Assembly (NCBI RefSeq): GCF_022747945.1
Contig: NZ_JALDST010000001.1
Span: 5,580,001 to 5,644,000 of the forward strand
DNA length: 64,000 bases
Reading direction: 5' to 3'
DNA from: Micromonospora sp. R77
GTDB lineage: Bacteria; Actinomycetota; Actinomycetes; Mycobacteriales; Micromonosporaceae
Part shown: piece after piece, positions 27,458 to 40,993 of the stretch
How positions within the stretch are numbered: position 1 is the stretch's first letter
How the letters are laid out: every line of letters starts with the position of its first letter
Notes under the pieces: model-generated
Told to the model about the DNA's origin: nothing
Databases searched by the model: none
The model's input: the letters and a program-made list of their open reading frames with translations, nothing else
Made by a program: the position numbers and the translations under genes

Positions 27458-28273
27458 TCACGCCTGCGGTCGGGCCCGTGACGCTGCCGGGGGTGTTGCC
27501 GCCGGTCGGCGTGGCGTCGCGGGCGGTCGGGTGGCGTGGCGGATCGGGGCGAGGGTCTCGTCGAGCAGCGCGCACATCGCCGGGGACGGTTCCAGGCGCA
27601 GTTCCCGCAGCAGCAGGTCCCGGTAGACGTAGAAGGCGTGCACCGCCTCGAAGGCGTTGCCCTCGGCGAGGTGGATCCGGACCACCAGCCGGTGCGGGGT
27701 CTCGCGCAGCGGTTCGGCGGCCATCGCCTCCAGGGCCGCCTCCAGGGCCTGCCCGTGCCGGCCGGCGGCCAGGTGGTTGCCGGCGAGCTGTTCCAGCATG
27801 TGCAGGCGCAGCTGCCGCAGCCGTTCGCGTTCCAGCAGCACCCAGTCGTCGTACCAGCCGGGGAGGAGGTCGTGGCGGCCGGCGGCGAGGGCGGCGCCGG
27901 TGGTGTCGGGCACGTCGCCGGTGCGGACCCGGGCGGCGGTCTGCACCAGTTCGTCGATGTCGACCGCGACGCGGGGCCCCAGGCGTACGGTGTCGCCGTC
28001 GGTGACCAGCGGGCAGTACGGGTCCTGGCGCAGCCGCCACAGCGCGGTCCGCAGCGACGACAGGGCGCGCTCCTCCGCCGTCTCGGGCCAGAGCAGGCCG
28101 GCCAGGTGGCTGCGGGTGGCGCCCGGCCGCAGGCCGATCAGCGCGATGACGCGTTGCAGTCCCCGGGGCACCACCACCGGGGTCTCGTCGTGCGTCAGTC
28201 GGAACCCGCCGAGCAGGTGCAGCGACACCTGGGGCGCGGACCGCTCCCCGGCGCTCCTCGAATGACCGGTCAC
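27458..28273 (-). CDS. SARP family transcriptional activator (OmpR-type HTH plus BTAD)
   Basis: A 271-residue SARP regulator. Residues about 17-105 form the OmpR/PhoB winged helix (LLGGFRLTHDETPVVVPRGLQRVIALIGLRPGATRSHLAGLLWPETAEERALSSLRTALWRLR), then the BTAD helical domain (HDLLPGWYDDWVLLERERLRQLRLHMLEQLAGNHLAAGRHGQALEAALEAMAAEPLRETPHRLVVRIHLAEGN) follows. Family members activate antibiotic operons by binding direct repeats. GTG 28273 is selected as start; the frame is open to 28420 but that extension overlaps a promoter-like sequence. It sits between the two TcmI genes at the head of the type II PKS operon and is the likely pathway-specific activator. Confidence 0.9.
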   Translation of the reverse strand: MTGHSRSAGERSAPQVSLHLLGGFRLTHDETPVVVPRGLQRVIALIGLRPGATRSHLAGLLWPETAEERALSSLRTALWRLRQDPYCPLVTDGDTVRLGPRVAVDIDELVQTAARVRTGDVPDTTGAALAAGRHDLLPGWYDDWVLLERERLRQLRLHMLEQLAGNHLAAGRHGQALEAALEAMAAEPLRETPHRLVVRIHLAEGNAFEAVHAFYVYRDLLLRELRLEPSPAMCALLDETLAPIRHATRPPATPRRPAATPPAASRARPQA

Positions 28274-28409
28274 GGGCGCACCCCCTGCGCCGGAACCCTC
28301 GTCCCGACTGTCCCTCGTTGGCCCGGCGCGACTGCCCGCGACGCCAGTGTCTCCAGCCGTTCCGCCGCGGCGCCCCTCGTACGTCCCGGCCACCGGGCTC
28401 ACTGGGACG

Positions 28410-28440
28410 GAGATTATCAATTCCGATTACACTCAGTCAA
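28410..28440 (-). promoter_or_regulatory. Candidate promoter of the SARP gene
   Basis: Read on the minus strand, TTGACT (28440-28435) and GATAAT/TAATCT 16-18 bases downstream match vegetative -35 and -10 boxes and lie in locally AT-rich DNA. Transcription would start near 28403, leaving an untranslated leader of about 130 bases before GTG 28273. Confidence 0.45.
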
Positions 28441-28521
28441 CGGGCGCGTCGACATTGTGACCAGCCGCAGCGCGCGACGATCAGCGCGCTGAACTGCGAG
28501 AAAGAGTCGACAAGCGACGGT

Positions 28522-28564
28522 CGTCAACAGTTGGCGCATAGCTGAAGCACAGTTTGCGTCAACA
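28522..28564 (+). promoter_or_regulatory. Candidate activator site upstream of the PKS operon
   Basis: CGTCAACA occurs twice on the plus strand (28522-28529 and 28557-28564, 35 bases apart) in the 418-base region between the SARP gene and the first PKS-operon gene; related TCGACAAG and GTCAACGG lie close by. SARP proteins bind tandem direct repeats near -35, so these are candidate sites. The rest of 28274-28691 holds the SARP promoter and no gene. Confidence 0.3.
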
Positions 28565-28691
28565 CACCGTCACGAGAGTCCGCGCTGCTTCGGCGGTACC
28601 GGGACGCCCCGGTGACGCCCGCGCGAGCACCGTGTGCCGCAGTCGTCCGGCCGGACCGGGTGCACACCGCCGTCACAGGGGAGGCTCGTCC

Positions 28692-29020
28692 ATGGACCGT
28701 TCGCTCATCGTCGCGAAGGTGGTGCCGACCGCCGAGGAGCAAGTGGCGGAGATCTTCGCCGAGTCCGACGCGACGGAACTGCCACGCCTCGCCGGCGTCC
28801 GGCACCGCTCGCTCTACCGGCTCGGTGACCTGTACGTGCACCTGCTGGAGACGGAGCTGTCGGGGGAGGGCGCGGTGGAGAACGTCCGTCGGCATCCCGA
28901 GTTCGAGCGGGTCAGCGCCCGGCTGCGGCCGTACATCACGCCGTACCTGGCGGACTGGCGCTCCCCGCGGGACGCGATGGCGCACTGCTTCTACCGCTTC
29001 GACGCCCCCGGGCGGCGGTC

Positions 29021-29024
<4 letters not shown>
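28692..29024 (+). CDS. TcmI-family polyketide cyclase (copy 2)
   Basis: A 110-residue TcmI-type cyclase (LIVAKVVPTAEEQVAEIFAESDATELPRLAGVRHRSLYRLGDLYVHLLETE; WRSPRDAMAHCFYRFDA). ATG 28692 follows GGGGAGG. The stop overlaps the GTG of the carboxylase gene, so it opens the main PKS operon. Two TcmI paralogues in one cluster suggest that two separate ring closures, or a cyclase and a non-catalytic partner, are needed. Confidence 0.87.
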
Positions 29025-33858
<4,834 letters not shown>

Positions 33859-33862
<4 letters not shown>

Positions 33863-35127
33863 CCGGCCGACGCACCGTGGTCACCGGCATCGGCGTCGTC
33901 GCGCCCGGCGGCGTCACCCGGGACCGGTTCTGGAAGACCATCACCGAGGGGCGGACCGCCACCCGGCGGATCAGCTTCTTCGACCCGTCGCCGTTCCGGT
34001 CCCGGATCGCCGCCGAGTGTGACTTCGACCCGGACGCCGCCGGGATCACCCTCGCCGAACGGCAGCGCGCCGACCGGTACGTGCAGTTCGCCCTCGCCTG
34101 CTCCACCGAGGCGCTCGCCGACAGCGGGTTGACCCTCACCGACGTCGGGCGGGACCGCGCCGGGGTGGTGCTGGGCACCGCCGTCGGCGGCACCATGGCG
34201 CTGGAGCAGGAGTACGTGCGGGTCAGCGACGCCGGCAGCCGGTGGCTGGTCGACCACACCCGCGGCGGGCCGTACCTCTATCAGGCGCTCGTGCCGAGCA
34301 GCCTGGCCGCGGAGGTGGCCCGCCGGCACGGCCTGCACGGGCCGGCGCAGGTGGTCTCCACCGGCTGCACCTCCGGCATCGACGCCATCGGGTACGCCCA
34401 CCAGCTGATCGTCGACGGTGAGGCGGACGTGCTGCTCGCCGGGGCCGCCGACTCGCCGATCTCCCCGGTCACCGTCGCCTCCTTCGACGCGATCCAGGCG
34501 ACCAGCCCGGACAACGACGATCCGGAGCACGCCTCCCGGCCGTTCGACGCGGACCGGCACGGGTTCGTCCTCGCCGAGGGGGCGGCGGTGCTGGTGCTGG
34601 AGGAGGCCGAGCACGCCCGCCGGCGCGGCGCGCACGTCTACTGCGAGCTGGCCGGCTATGCCAGCCGCAGCAACGGCTTCCACATGACCGGGCTGCGCCC
34701 CGACGGGGTGGAGATGGCGCTGGCCATCACCGACGCGATGCGGCAGGCGCGGATCGCGCCGGGCGACGTGTCGTACGTCAGCGCGCACGGCTCCGGCACC
34801 CGGCAGAACGACCGGCACGAGACGGCCGCGTTCAAGCGGGCCCTGGGGCCGGCCGCGTACCGGGTGCCGATCAGTTCGATCAAGTCGATGGTGGGTCACT
34901 CGCTGGGCGCGATCGGCTCGATCGAGATGGCCGCCTGCGCCCTCGCGATCGAGTACGGCGTGGTCCCGCCGACGGCCAACTGGAGCACCCGGGACCCGGA
35001 GTGCGACCTGGACTACGTGCCGAACGAGGCGCGCGAGCTGCCGGTGGACGTGGCGCTCTCGGTGGGCAGCGGCTTCGGCGGCTTCCAGTCCGCGATGATC
35101 TTCCGCCGACTGGCGGCGGTATCGTGA
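33859..35127 (+). CDS. Type II PKS ketosynthase alpha
   Basis: A 422-residue KS-alpha that condenses malonyl units on the ACP. The active site is complete: Cys170 in [16 protein letters not shown], His310 in [15 protein letters not shown], and Lys342/His347 in [16 protein letters not shown]. Length and motifs are those of aromatic type II KS enzymes. The GTG start overlaps the cupin stop. KS-beta follows after a 55-base gap, an unusually wide spacing for a pair that is normally translationally coupled. Confidence 0.95.
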
Positions 35128-35182
35128 GCGCGAGGAGTGAGCCGGTTCTGCGAGCCCCGCGGTCGCGAACGGAGCTGGCGCA
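35128..35182 (+). repeat. Candidate dispersed intergenic element between KS-alpha and KS-beta
   Basis: The 55-base spacer contains GCGAGGAGTGAGCCGG and GCGAGCCCCGCGGTCGCGAAC. From memory this resembles a short intergenic sequence found repeatedly in Micromonospora and Salinispora genomes; there is no second copy in this window, so the call rests on recollection only. It brings a GGAG near the KS-beta GTG. Confidence 0.3.
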
Positions 35183-36424
35183 GTGACCGCGCGGGCGGTG
35201 GTGACCGGGGTGGGGGTGGTCGCGCCGAGCGGCGTCGGCGCCGACGCGCACTGGGCGACGGTCCTCGCCGGCACCCGGCGCACCGGGCCGATCACGCTGT
35301 TCGACCCGGCCGGCTACCCGACCCGGATCGGCGGGGAGGTGCCCGACTTCGACGCCACCCGCTACGCCGACTCCCGGCAGCTCGTGCAGACCGACCGGTG
35401 GACGCACCTCGGTTTCGCCGCCACCCGGTTGGCGCTGGCCGACGCCGGCCTGCCCGAGCAGGCCCCGGACCCGTACGACTGGGCGGTCACCCTGGCCAGC
35501 TCGTCCGGGGGGAACCTGTTCGGGCAGCGGGAGCTGCAGCGGCTCTGGGGCGGGGCGACCCGGACCGTCGGGGCGTACCAGTCGATCGCCTGGTTCTATG
35601 CGGCGAGCGTCGGGCAGCTGTCGATCCGGCACCAGCTCAAGGGGCCGTGCGGGGTGCTGGACGCCGAGTCGGCCGGTGGGCTGGACAGCCTGGCCCACGC
35701 GGTCCGCACCATCCGCCGGGGCACCCCGGTGGTGGTCGCCGGCGCGACCGAGTGCCCGCTGAGCCCGTACGCGTTGGCGTGTCAGCTCCGCTCCGGCCTG
35801 CTCAGTGACGTGTCCGACCCGGAGCGGGCCTACCGGCCGTTCGACGCCACCGCCGCCGGCTACGTACCGGCGGAGGGCGGCGCGGTCTTCGTGGTGGAGG
35901 AACTCGGGCACGCGCTGGCCCGGGGCGCGCGGATCTACGGTGAGGTGACCGGCTGGGCGGCCACCCACGACGCCGCCCCCACCGAGGCGGACGTGGAGCC
36001 CGACCCGACACACTACGCGCGGGCGCTGCGGCTGGCCCTGGACCGGGCCGGGGTGCGGCCGCACGACGTGGACGTGGTCTTCCCCGACGCGCTGGGGGTG
36101 CGGGCGCACGACCGGGCCGAGGCGGCGGCGCGGCGGTCGGTGTTCGGTGACCGGCCGCCGCCGGTGACCACGCAGAAGCCGCTGACCGGCCGCGCCCACC
36201 AGGGCGGCTCCGCGCTGGACGTGGCGACGGCGCTGCTCGCCTTCCGGCACGGGCTGCTGCCCGCCTCCGCCGCCCCCGACCAGCCCGCCGACGGCTGCGA
36301 GCTGGACTTCCTGCGCGAGCCCCGCCGCCTTCGCACCCGGGTCGCGCTCATCGGCGCCCGCGGCTTCGACGGCTTCAACAGCGCCCTCGTCCTCCGCGGC
36401 GCCGCACCCCCACCCACCCCCTGA
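35183..36424 (+). CDS. Type II PKS chain length factor (ketosynthase beta), Ser at the usual Gln position
   Basis: A 413-residue KS-beta. The region aligned to the KS cysteine reads VLDAESAGGLDSLAHA, so Ser163 (codon TCG 35669-35671) stands where chain length factors usually have Gln (AEQAGGLD). The His motifs are also replaced (VFPDALGVRAHDRAE; QKPLTGRAHQGGSA), as expected for a non-condensing partner that sets chain length. It closes the operon, followed by a terminator hairpin at 36468. The GTG start is at 35183. Confidence 0.93.
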   Translation: MTARAVVTGVGVVAPSGVGADAHWATVLAGTRRTGPITLFDPAGYPTRIGGEVPDFDATRYADSRQLVQTDRWTHLGFAATRLALADAGLPEQAPDPYDWAVTLASSSGGNLFGQRELQRLWGGATRTVGAYQSIAWFYAASVGQLSIRHQLKGPCGVLDAESAGGLDSLAHAVRTIRRGTPVVVAGATECPLSPYALACQLRSGLLSDVSDPERAYRPFDATAAGYVPAEGGAVFVVEELGHALARGARIYGEVTGWAATHDAAPTEADVEPDPTHYARALRLALDRAGVRPHDVDVVFPDALGVRAHDRAEAAARRSVFGDRPPPVTTQKPLTGRAHQGGSALDVATALLAFRHGLLPASAAPDQPADGCELDFLREPRRLRTRVALIGARGFDGFNSALVLRGAAPPPTP

Positions 36425-36467
36425 CCGTCCGCCCCGGGCCCGACCAGACAGTGCGCCCGGTTTCCCG

Positions 36468-36505
36468 GAAAGAGTGGCCATTCCCCGCGGAATGGCCACT
36501 CTTTC
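36468..36505 (+). terminator. Terminator hairpin after the type II PKS operon
   Basis: A perfect 17-bp stem (left arm GAAAGAGTGGCCATTCC, 36468-36484) with a CCGC loop and right arm 36489-36505, followed by a weakly T-poor tail. It separates the PKS operon from the ligase gene. Confidence 0.75.
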
Positions 36506-36606
36506 GGTGAAAGTGCGCCCGCCGGAGGACTTCCGGCATCCCGGCGTACGGGGTCGATCCTTCCTGGCCGATCGAGGGTCGGCAATCCGTCCGGGCGCTC
36601 GTTTTG

Positions 36607-36634
36607 ATCTAGCCATTTGCATCTAGCAATGGCT
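36607..36634 (+). promoter_or_regulatory. AT-rich repeat upstream of the first ligase gene
   Basis: ATCTAGC occurs twice (36607-36613 and 36621-36627), overlapping an inverted pair AGCCATT (36611-36617) and AATGGCT (36628-36634). It is the most AT-rich part of the 36425-36718 gap and lies about 85 bases before the probable start, a plausible operator or promoter. Confidence 0.35.
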
Positions 36635-36718
36635 GAGGGGCTGTCGTACTGTTCCCGCAGCACCCCGGAGAGCGCACCTGTTGGGCGGATTCGCCCACTT
36701 TCAGCCTGGGCGGTGGGC

Positions 36719-38119
36719 GTGGTGGACAGTCAACGGACGACCGAAGATCCTGCGGTGACCGACCCGAGCTGGGTGGACGACATCCTGCTGGCCGGTCCGC
36801 CGACCGACATCTGTCTGCGCCTGCCCGAGCCGGTGGACCGCGGCACCCTGCGCCGGCTCGTCGAGGCGGCCCAGACCCGGCTCGCGGCGGCCGGGCTGCG
36901 TCCGGGCGGTGCCGCCGCGCTGCGCCTGCCGCCGTCGGTGGCGTACGTGGTGAACCTGCTCGCCACCTGGCGCACCGGGGCCCAGGCGGTCCTGCTCGAC
37001 CACCGGCTCACCGACCATGAGGTGGACCGGGCGCTGCGCCGGCTCACCCCGCAGGTGGTCGTCGCCCCGGTCCGTACCGGCGGCGGCGCGCTGCGGGTCT
37101 TCCTGGACGTCACCGAGGGGGTCACCCCGTACGCCGACCGGCCCGCCGGCAGCGCCCACGCGGTGATCCAACTCAGCTCCGGCTCCACCGGCCCGTCCAA
37201 GGTGATCGGTCGGACCGCCGCCGACCTGGTCGCCGAGGTGCACCGCTACACCCTCATCGACGGGGTGGCGCGGGCCGGCGAGCGGATCATCCTGCTGCCC
37301 TCGATGGTGCACGTGCTCGGCCTGGTCGGCGGCCTGCTCCACGGGCTGCACACCGGCGTCGAACTGGTGCCGCCGCAGCGGCTCAGCGGGGATGCCATCC
37401 TCGCCGCCGTCGCCGCCCAGGACACCCCCGCCACCGTGCTCGGCGTGCCGTTCCACATCGGACTGCTCGCCTCCACCCGCCCGGCCGGCCCGCTGCCGCA
37501 ACTGGTCCGGATGACCACCGGCGGCGAGCTGGTCCCGGCCGCCGTGGCCCGCGCCTTCACCGACCGCTTCGGCGTCCCGCTGGGCAACATGTACGGGATG
37601 ACCGAGGTCGGCGTCATCGGCACCGACCTGTACGGGCGGCACCGACCCGCCATCACCCCCGCCCCGGGCATCCAGGTGCGCGAGGTCGGCGGCGAGCTGC
37701 TGGTCAGCTGCCCGGCGTCGCCGTACGTCGGGCTCAGCGACCCGACCCGCTGGTCCGACGGGTGGCTGCACACCCGCGACGCCGGCACCGTCGACCCGGA
37801 CAGCGGCCGGGTCACGGTCGCCGGCCGGCTCGACTCGCAGGTGTCCGTGGGTGGCCTGAAGGTCGACCTGAGCGAGGTGGAGGCCACCGTCGCCGAGCTG
37901 CCCGGGGTGGGCGCCGCCGTGGTGGTCTGGGACGACGGGATCACCGCGTACGTGCAGCCGGACGGGCCGCTCACCGAGGAGACCCTGGACGACCTGCTCG
38001 CCGAGCGGCTGGCCGGCTACAAACGGCCGCGTACGCTGCGCCTGCTCGACCGGCTGCCCCGGACCACCACCGGCAAGCTGGTCCGCTCCGCCCCGGCGCT
38101 GCGGGCGGCGGCGTCGTGA
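36719..38119 (+). CDS. Adenylate-forming acyl/aryl ligase (ANL superfamily), first of two in the cluster
   Basis: A protein of about 466 residues, short for the family. Core motifs are present: HAVIQLSSGSTGPSKVIGRTAADL (A3), GNMYGMTEVGVIG (A5), DGWLHTRDAGTVDPDSGRVTVAGRLDSQVSVGGLKVDLSEVE (A7-A8) and LDRLPRTTTGKLVRS with the catalytic Lys (A10). It would activate a carboxylic acid and load it on CoA or one of the nearby ACPs. The start is uncertain: GTG 36719 is used, and 36713, 36722 and 36755 are alternatives in the same frame. It is followed by the convergent PPTase. Confidence 0.82.
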   Translation: MVDSQRTTEDPAVTDPSWVDDILLAGPPTDICLRLPEPVDRGTLRRLVEAAQTRLAAAGLRPGGAAALRLPPSVAYVVNLLATWRTGAQAVLLDHRLTDHEVDRALRRLTPQVVVAPVRTGGGALRVFLDVTEGVTPYADRPAGSAHAVIQLSSGSTGPSKVIGRTAADLVAEVHRYTLIDGVARAGERIILLPSMVHVLGLVGGLLHGLHTGVELVPPQRLSGDAILAAVAAQDTPATVLGVPFHIGLLASTRPAGPLPQLVRMTTGGELVPAAVARAFTDRFGVPLGNMYGMTEVGVIGTDLYGRHRPAITPAPGIQVREVGGELLVSCPASPYVGLSDPTRWSDGWLHTRDAGTVDPDSGRVTVAGRLDSQVSVGGLKVDLSEVEATVAELPGVGAAVVVWDDGITAYVQPDGPLTEETLDDLLAERLAGYKRPRTLRLLDRLPRTTTGKLVRSAPALRAAAS

Positions 38120-38231
38120 CCGGGCCCTGCGGCACGCGCCCGCCCCGCCCGAACCGCCACTCCCCAGCCCACCACCGACCGCGCCGACCGCGCGCGGCCT
38201 ACCACCGGCGGCGCCGACCGCGACCGGGCCG

Positions 38232-38852
38232 CTAGGCGAGGACGACCCGGATCTCGCCGGCCGCCCCGGCGACCGCCACCGCCAGCACCAGCCCACCGTC
38301 GGACGCGAGGTCGCCGCCGAGCGGCGGATGGCCGACCCGGAGTCCGGGACGGCCGGGCACCGGACGCAGCGGTCCGAGTTCCGGCCGGGGCACCGGGCGG
38401 CGCAGTCCCTGCCCGCGCAGCCCCGACCCGAGCGCCTTGCCGACGGCCTCCTTGGCGGTCCACAGCCGCAGGAAGTCCAGGTCCCGCCCGGTTGCCGGGC
38501 GGTCGCCCAGCCAGCCCACCTCGTCGGGGTGGTACCAGCGGCGGGCCAGCGCCAACGCGGGCAACGGCCGGCACGGCTCGACGTCCACCCCGACCGGGCC
38601 GCCCAACCGGGCGGCGACCACCACCACCTGCTCGACATGGCTGACGCTGACCGGCAGCGTCCGGCCGTCGTCGGCCCGTACCACCGGGCGCCCGCCGGGC
38701 TCCCGGCTCACGTCGATCCGCGTTTCCGTCCGGCCGAGCAGTGCGCCACCCGCGCGCCGCAGCAGCCGCCCCACCAGCACCCGCTGGTCACCGGCGGTAC
38801 GGCCCATCCACACGTACACGGTGTCCCGACCGGGCACCGGCAGCTGGACCAC
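38232..38852 (-). CDS. 4'-phosphopantetheinyl transferase (Sfp/AcpT type)
   Basis: A 206-residue PPTase, which attaches the phosphopantetheine arm to carrier proteins. Family motifs: LPVSVSHVEQVVVVAA, VGVDVEPCRPLPALALARRWYHPDE and the catalytic FLRLWTAKEAVGKALGSGL. GTG 38852 is 17 bases from the ATG of the divergent ACP gene; ATG 38807 would be a shorter alternative. Its position suggests that it modifies the two small ACPs beside it and perhaps the ACP-cyclase fusion. Confidence 0.9.
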   Translation of the reverse strand: MVQLPVPGRDTVYVWMGRTAGDQRVLVGRLLRRAGGALLGRTETRIDVSREPGGRPVVRADDGRTLPVSVSHVEQVVVVAARLGGPVGVDVEPCRPLPALALARRWYHPDEVGWLGDRPATGRDLDFLRLWTAKEAVGKALGSGLRGQGLRRPVPRPELGPLRPVPGRPGLRVGHPPLGGDLASDGGLVLAVAVAGAAGEIRVVLA

Positions 38853-38869
38853 GGAAAGAGGTTACCGCC

Positions 38870-39136
38870 ATGCGAGACGAGGTCCGCACCTTCGTCATAG
38901 CGCAACTCGCCGACATGAACTACGACGTCGACGACATCGACGACGACACCACCCTCGGCCCCTCCGGGGTCGACCTGGAATCGCTCGCCCTCGCCGACCT
39001 CTCGGTCCGGGTCGAGGACCGGTACGGCCTCAAGTTCGCCGACGACGAGTCGGAGAAGCTGGCCCTGATGACGGTCGGCGAGTTCACCACCATGGTGGCC
39101 GACCGGGTCGTCGGGGCGACCGGCGACCGGCCCTGA
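38870..39136 (+). CDS. Acyl carrier protein (small, stand-alone)
   Basis: An 88-residue ACP. Ser38 in PSGVDLESLALADL is the phosphopantetheine site (Glu replaces the common Asp before it). The C-terminal helix reads ADDESEKLALMTVGEFTTMVADRV. ATG 38870 has an AGAGG site. It overlaps the next carrier-like gene by one base (TGATGG), and both stand directly upstream of the ketosynthase-like genes, which suggests a second carrier system separate from the aromatic PKS. Confidence 0.88.
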   Translation: MRDEVRTFVIAQLADMNYDVDDIDDDTTLGPSGVDLESLALADLSVRVEDRYGLKFADDESEKLALMTVGEFTTMVADRVVGATGDRP

Positions 39137-39381
39137 TGGACGGTCGGCCCCGGCTGGGGCGCGCCGACCTGGTGGGCATGCTCGCCGAACTGACCGCGAG
39201 ACCCGTCGACCAGGTGCCCGACCGGATCGGCTCGATGGAGCTGGCCTGGCTGGTGCACCTCGTCGAGCAACGCCACGACCGCCAGCTGGACCTCACCGAC
39301 GACCAGCTGGCCGGCATCCGCACCGTCGACGACGCGCTGGCGGTGTTCCACGCCGCGCTGACCGCCCCCGCAGATGGTTGA
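39136..39381 (+). CDS. Second small acyl carrier protein, GSM variant
   Basis: An 81-residue protein of ACP size and helix pattern. The expected modification site is Ser33 in DRIGSMELAWLVHLVEQRH, where Gly replaces the usual Asp; the last helix is GIRTVDDALAVFHAAL. ATG 39136 shares a base with the previous stop. Paired dissimilar ACPs next to a ketosynthase and a short KS-like protein are typical of aryl-polyene clusters. Whether Ser33 is really modified is unknown. Confidence 0.75.
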   Translation: MDGRPRLGRADLVGMLAELTARPVDQVPDRIGSMELAWLVHLVEQRHDRQLDLTDDQLAGIRTVDDALAVFHAALTAPADG

Positions 39382-40479
39382 GCGGGGACGGCCCGTACCG
39401 ATCACCGGCGTCCATGCGCTCAGCGCCCTCGGCAGGGGCGTCGACGCGCAGCTCGCCGGGGTGCTCGCCGGCACCCCGGCGTTCGGGCCGGTACGGCGCT
39501 TCGACACCACCGGCCGCCGGGTCACGGTCGCGGCCACCCTGCCGCAGGTCGGCACCCTCGCCGACGAGCTGACCGACGCGGTCGACCGGCCCTGCCGGGC
39601 GCCGGCCTGGATGCGGCCCGGCGGGCCGAGTCGCTGCTGCTGGCCACTCCACGGCGGGCCCACGCCCGACGGCGGGCCCGAGGTGCCGGCGCTCGCCGGG
39701 CACCTCGCCGGCCGCTGCGGCCTCGGCGGATCGACCCGCGTCTACACCACCGCCTGCGTCTCGGCGAGCACGGCGGTGGCCGACGCGGCCACCTGATCGG
39801 GCGCGGTGACCTCACCCGGGTCGTGGTGGCCGCCGGCTACCTGGTCGAACCGGACCAGTACGCGCTCTTCGACGCCGGCCGGGCGCTCGCCGCCGACGGC
39901 GCGGTCCGCCCGTTCAGCGCCGGACGGCAGGGCCTGCTGCTCGGCGACGGGGTGGCCGCCGTGGTGCTGGAGTCCGCCGACGCCGCCCCGTCGGCGGGGC
40001 CGAACCGCTGGCCTCGGTGCACGGCTGGGGACGGGCCGGCGACGCGTACCACCCGTGCCAACCGACCCGCGCGGACCGGCCTGGCCCGCGCGGTGCGCTC
40101 CGCGTGCGCCGGGCCGGGCTGCCCGCCGAGGCGGTCGGCTACGTCAACGCCAACGCCACCGGTACGCAGTCCGCCGACGCGTCGGAGGCGGCGGCGCTGC
40201 GGCTGGCCCTCGGTGACCTCGCCGACCGGCTGCCGGTCGCTCCACCAAGGCGCTGCACGGGCACACGCTCGAGGCGTCCGGCCTGCTCGAACTGGTGGTC
40301 ACCGCGCAGGCGCTGCGGCACGGGAAACTGCCCGTCAACGCCGGTTTCCTGGCCCCCGACGACGCCTGCCCCCTCGACGTCATCACGACGCCCCCGCGCC
40401 CGCCGTCACCCCGTACGCGCTCACCCTGAACGCCGCCTTCGGCGGCGCGAACACCGCGCTCCTGGTCGGTGCCCCGTGA
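39374..40479 (+). pseudogene. Beta-ketoacyl synthase with Cys-Asn-His active site, frameshifted
   Basis: From ATG 39374 the FabF-like N-terminus reads PITGVHALSALGRGVDAQLAG. Later blocks occur in three frames: GLDAARRAESLLLATPRR (39602), VYTTACVSASTAVADA (39750, Cys nucleophile), RVVVAAGYLVEPDQYALFDAGRALAADGAVRPFSAGRQGLLLGDGVAAVVLE (39820), VGYVNANATGTQSADASEA (40135), STKALHGHTLEASGLLELV (40240) and PYALTLNAAFGGANTALLV at the end. The usual VNAHGTGT histidine is Asn here. At least four indels must be corrected. It overlaps the carrier gene upstream and the KS-like gene downstream (GTGA 40476), in keeping with an operon. Confidence 0.75.
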
Positions 40480-40993
40480 CCCCCGACGCCGGGCGGACAC
40501 CGGTCGGGTGGCGGGTGCTCGCCGAGGCGCGCTGGCCGGAGCCCGGCGACGGACACCGCCGGGGGTGCCGGGCTTCGTGCACTCGGCGTTCGCGCCGCTG
40601 GTCGTGGCGGTGGCGGAGCGCTGCCTGCGCCGGTACGCCGACCCGCCGGCGGGCCGGACGGCGGTGCTGCTGGTCAGCGCGCACGGGGACCGGAGCAGCG
40701 CGGAACACGTCCGCGCCACGGTGGCCGCCGGGGGCCGGATCGGGCCGCTGTTCTTCTACCAGTCGGTGCCGAACAGCGTCGCCGGGCACGTCGCGGCCCG
40801 CTGGGGACTGGACGGCCCGGTGGTCTGTCTGAGCCCGACCGGCGACCCGTGGGCCGCCGGCGTCGCCGAGGCGGACCTGCTGCGCTACGACGGCGACGCC
40901 GACCAGGCGTTGCTGGTGCACGTCGACGCGGCACCCGACGGCACGCCCACCGGGGCGGTCGCGGTGCTGCTGGGGGGAGGGACCCGTCAATGA
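40476..40993 (+). pseudogene. Short beta-ketoacyl-synthase-like (chain-length-factor-like) protein, one frameshift
   Basis: GTG 40476 overlaps the KS stop and gives VTPDAGRTPVGWRVLAEARWPEPGDG; the remainder, reached by a frame change near 40560, reads PGFVHSAFAPLVVAVAERCLRRYADPP, TAVLLVSAHGDRSSAEHVRATVAAGGRIGPLFFYQSVPNSVAGHVAARWGLDGPVVCLSP. The segment PLFFYQSVPNSVAGHVA recalls the Ketoacyl-synt_2 (PF13723) proteins of aryl-polyene clusters, which are short KS-like partners. The total is about 172 residues with no catalytic cysteine visible. It overlaps the ligase start (ATGA 40990). Confidence 0.6.
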
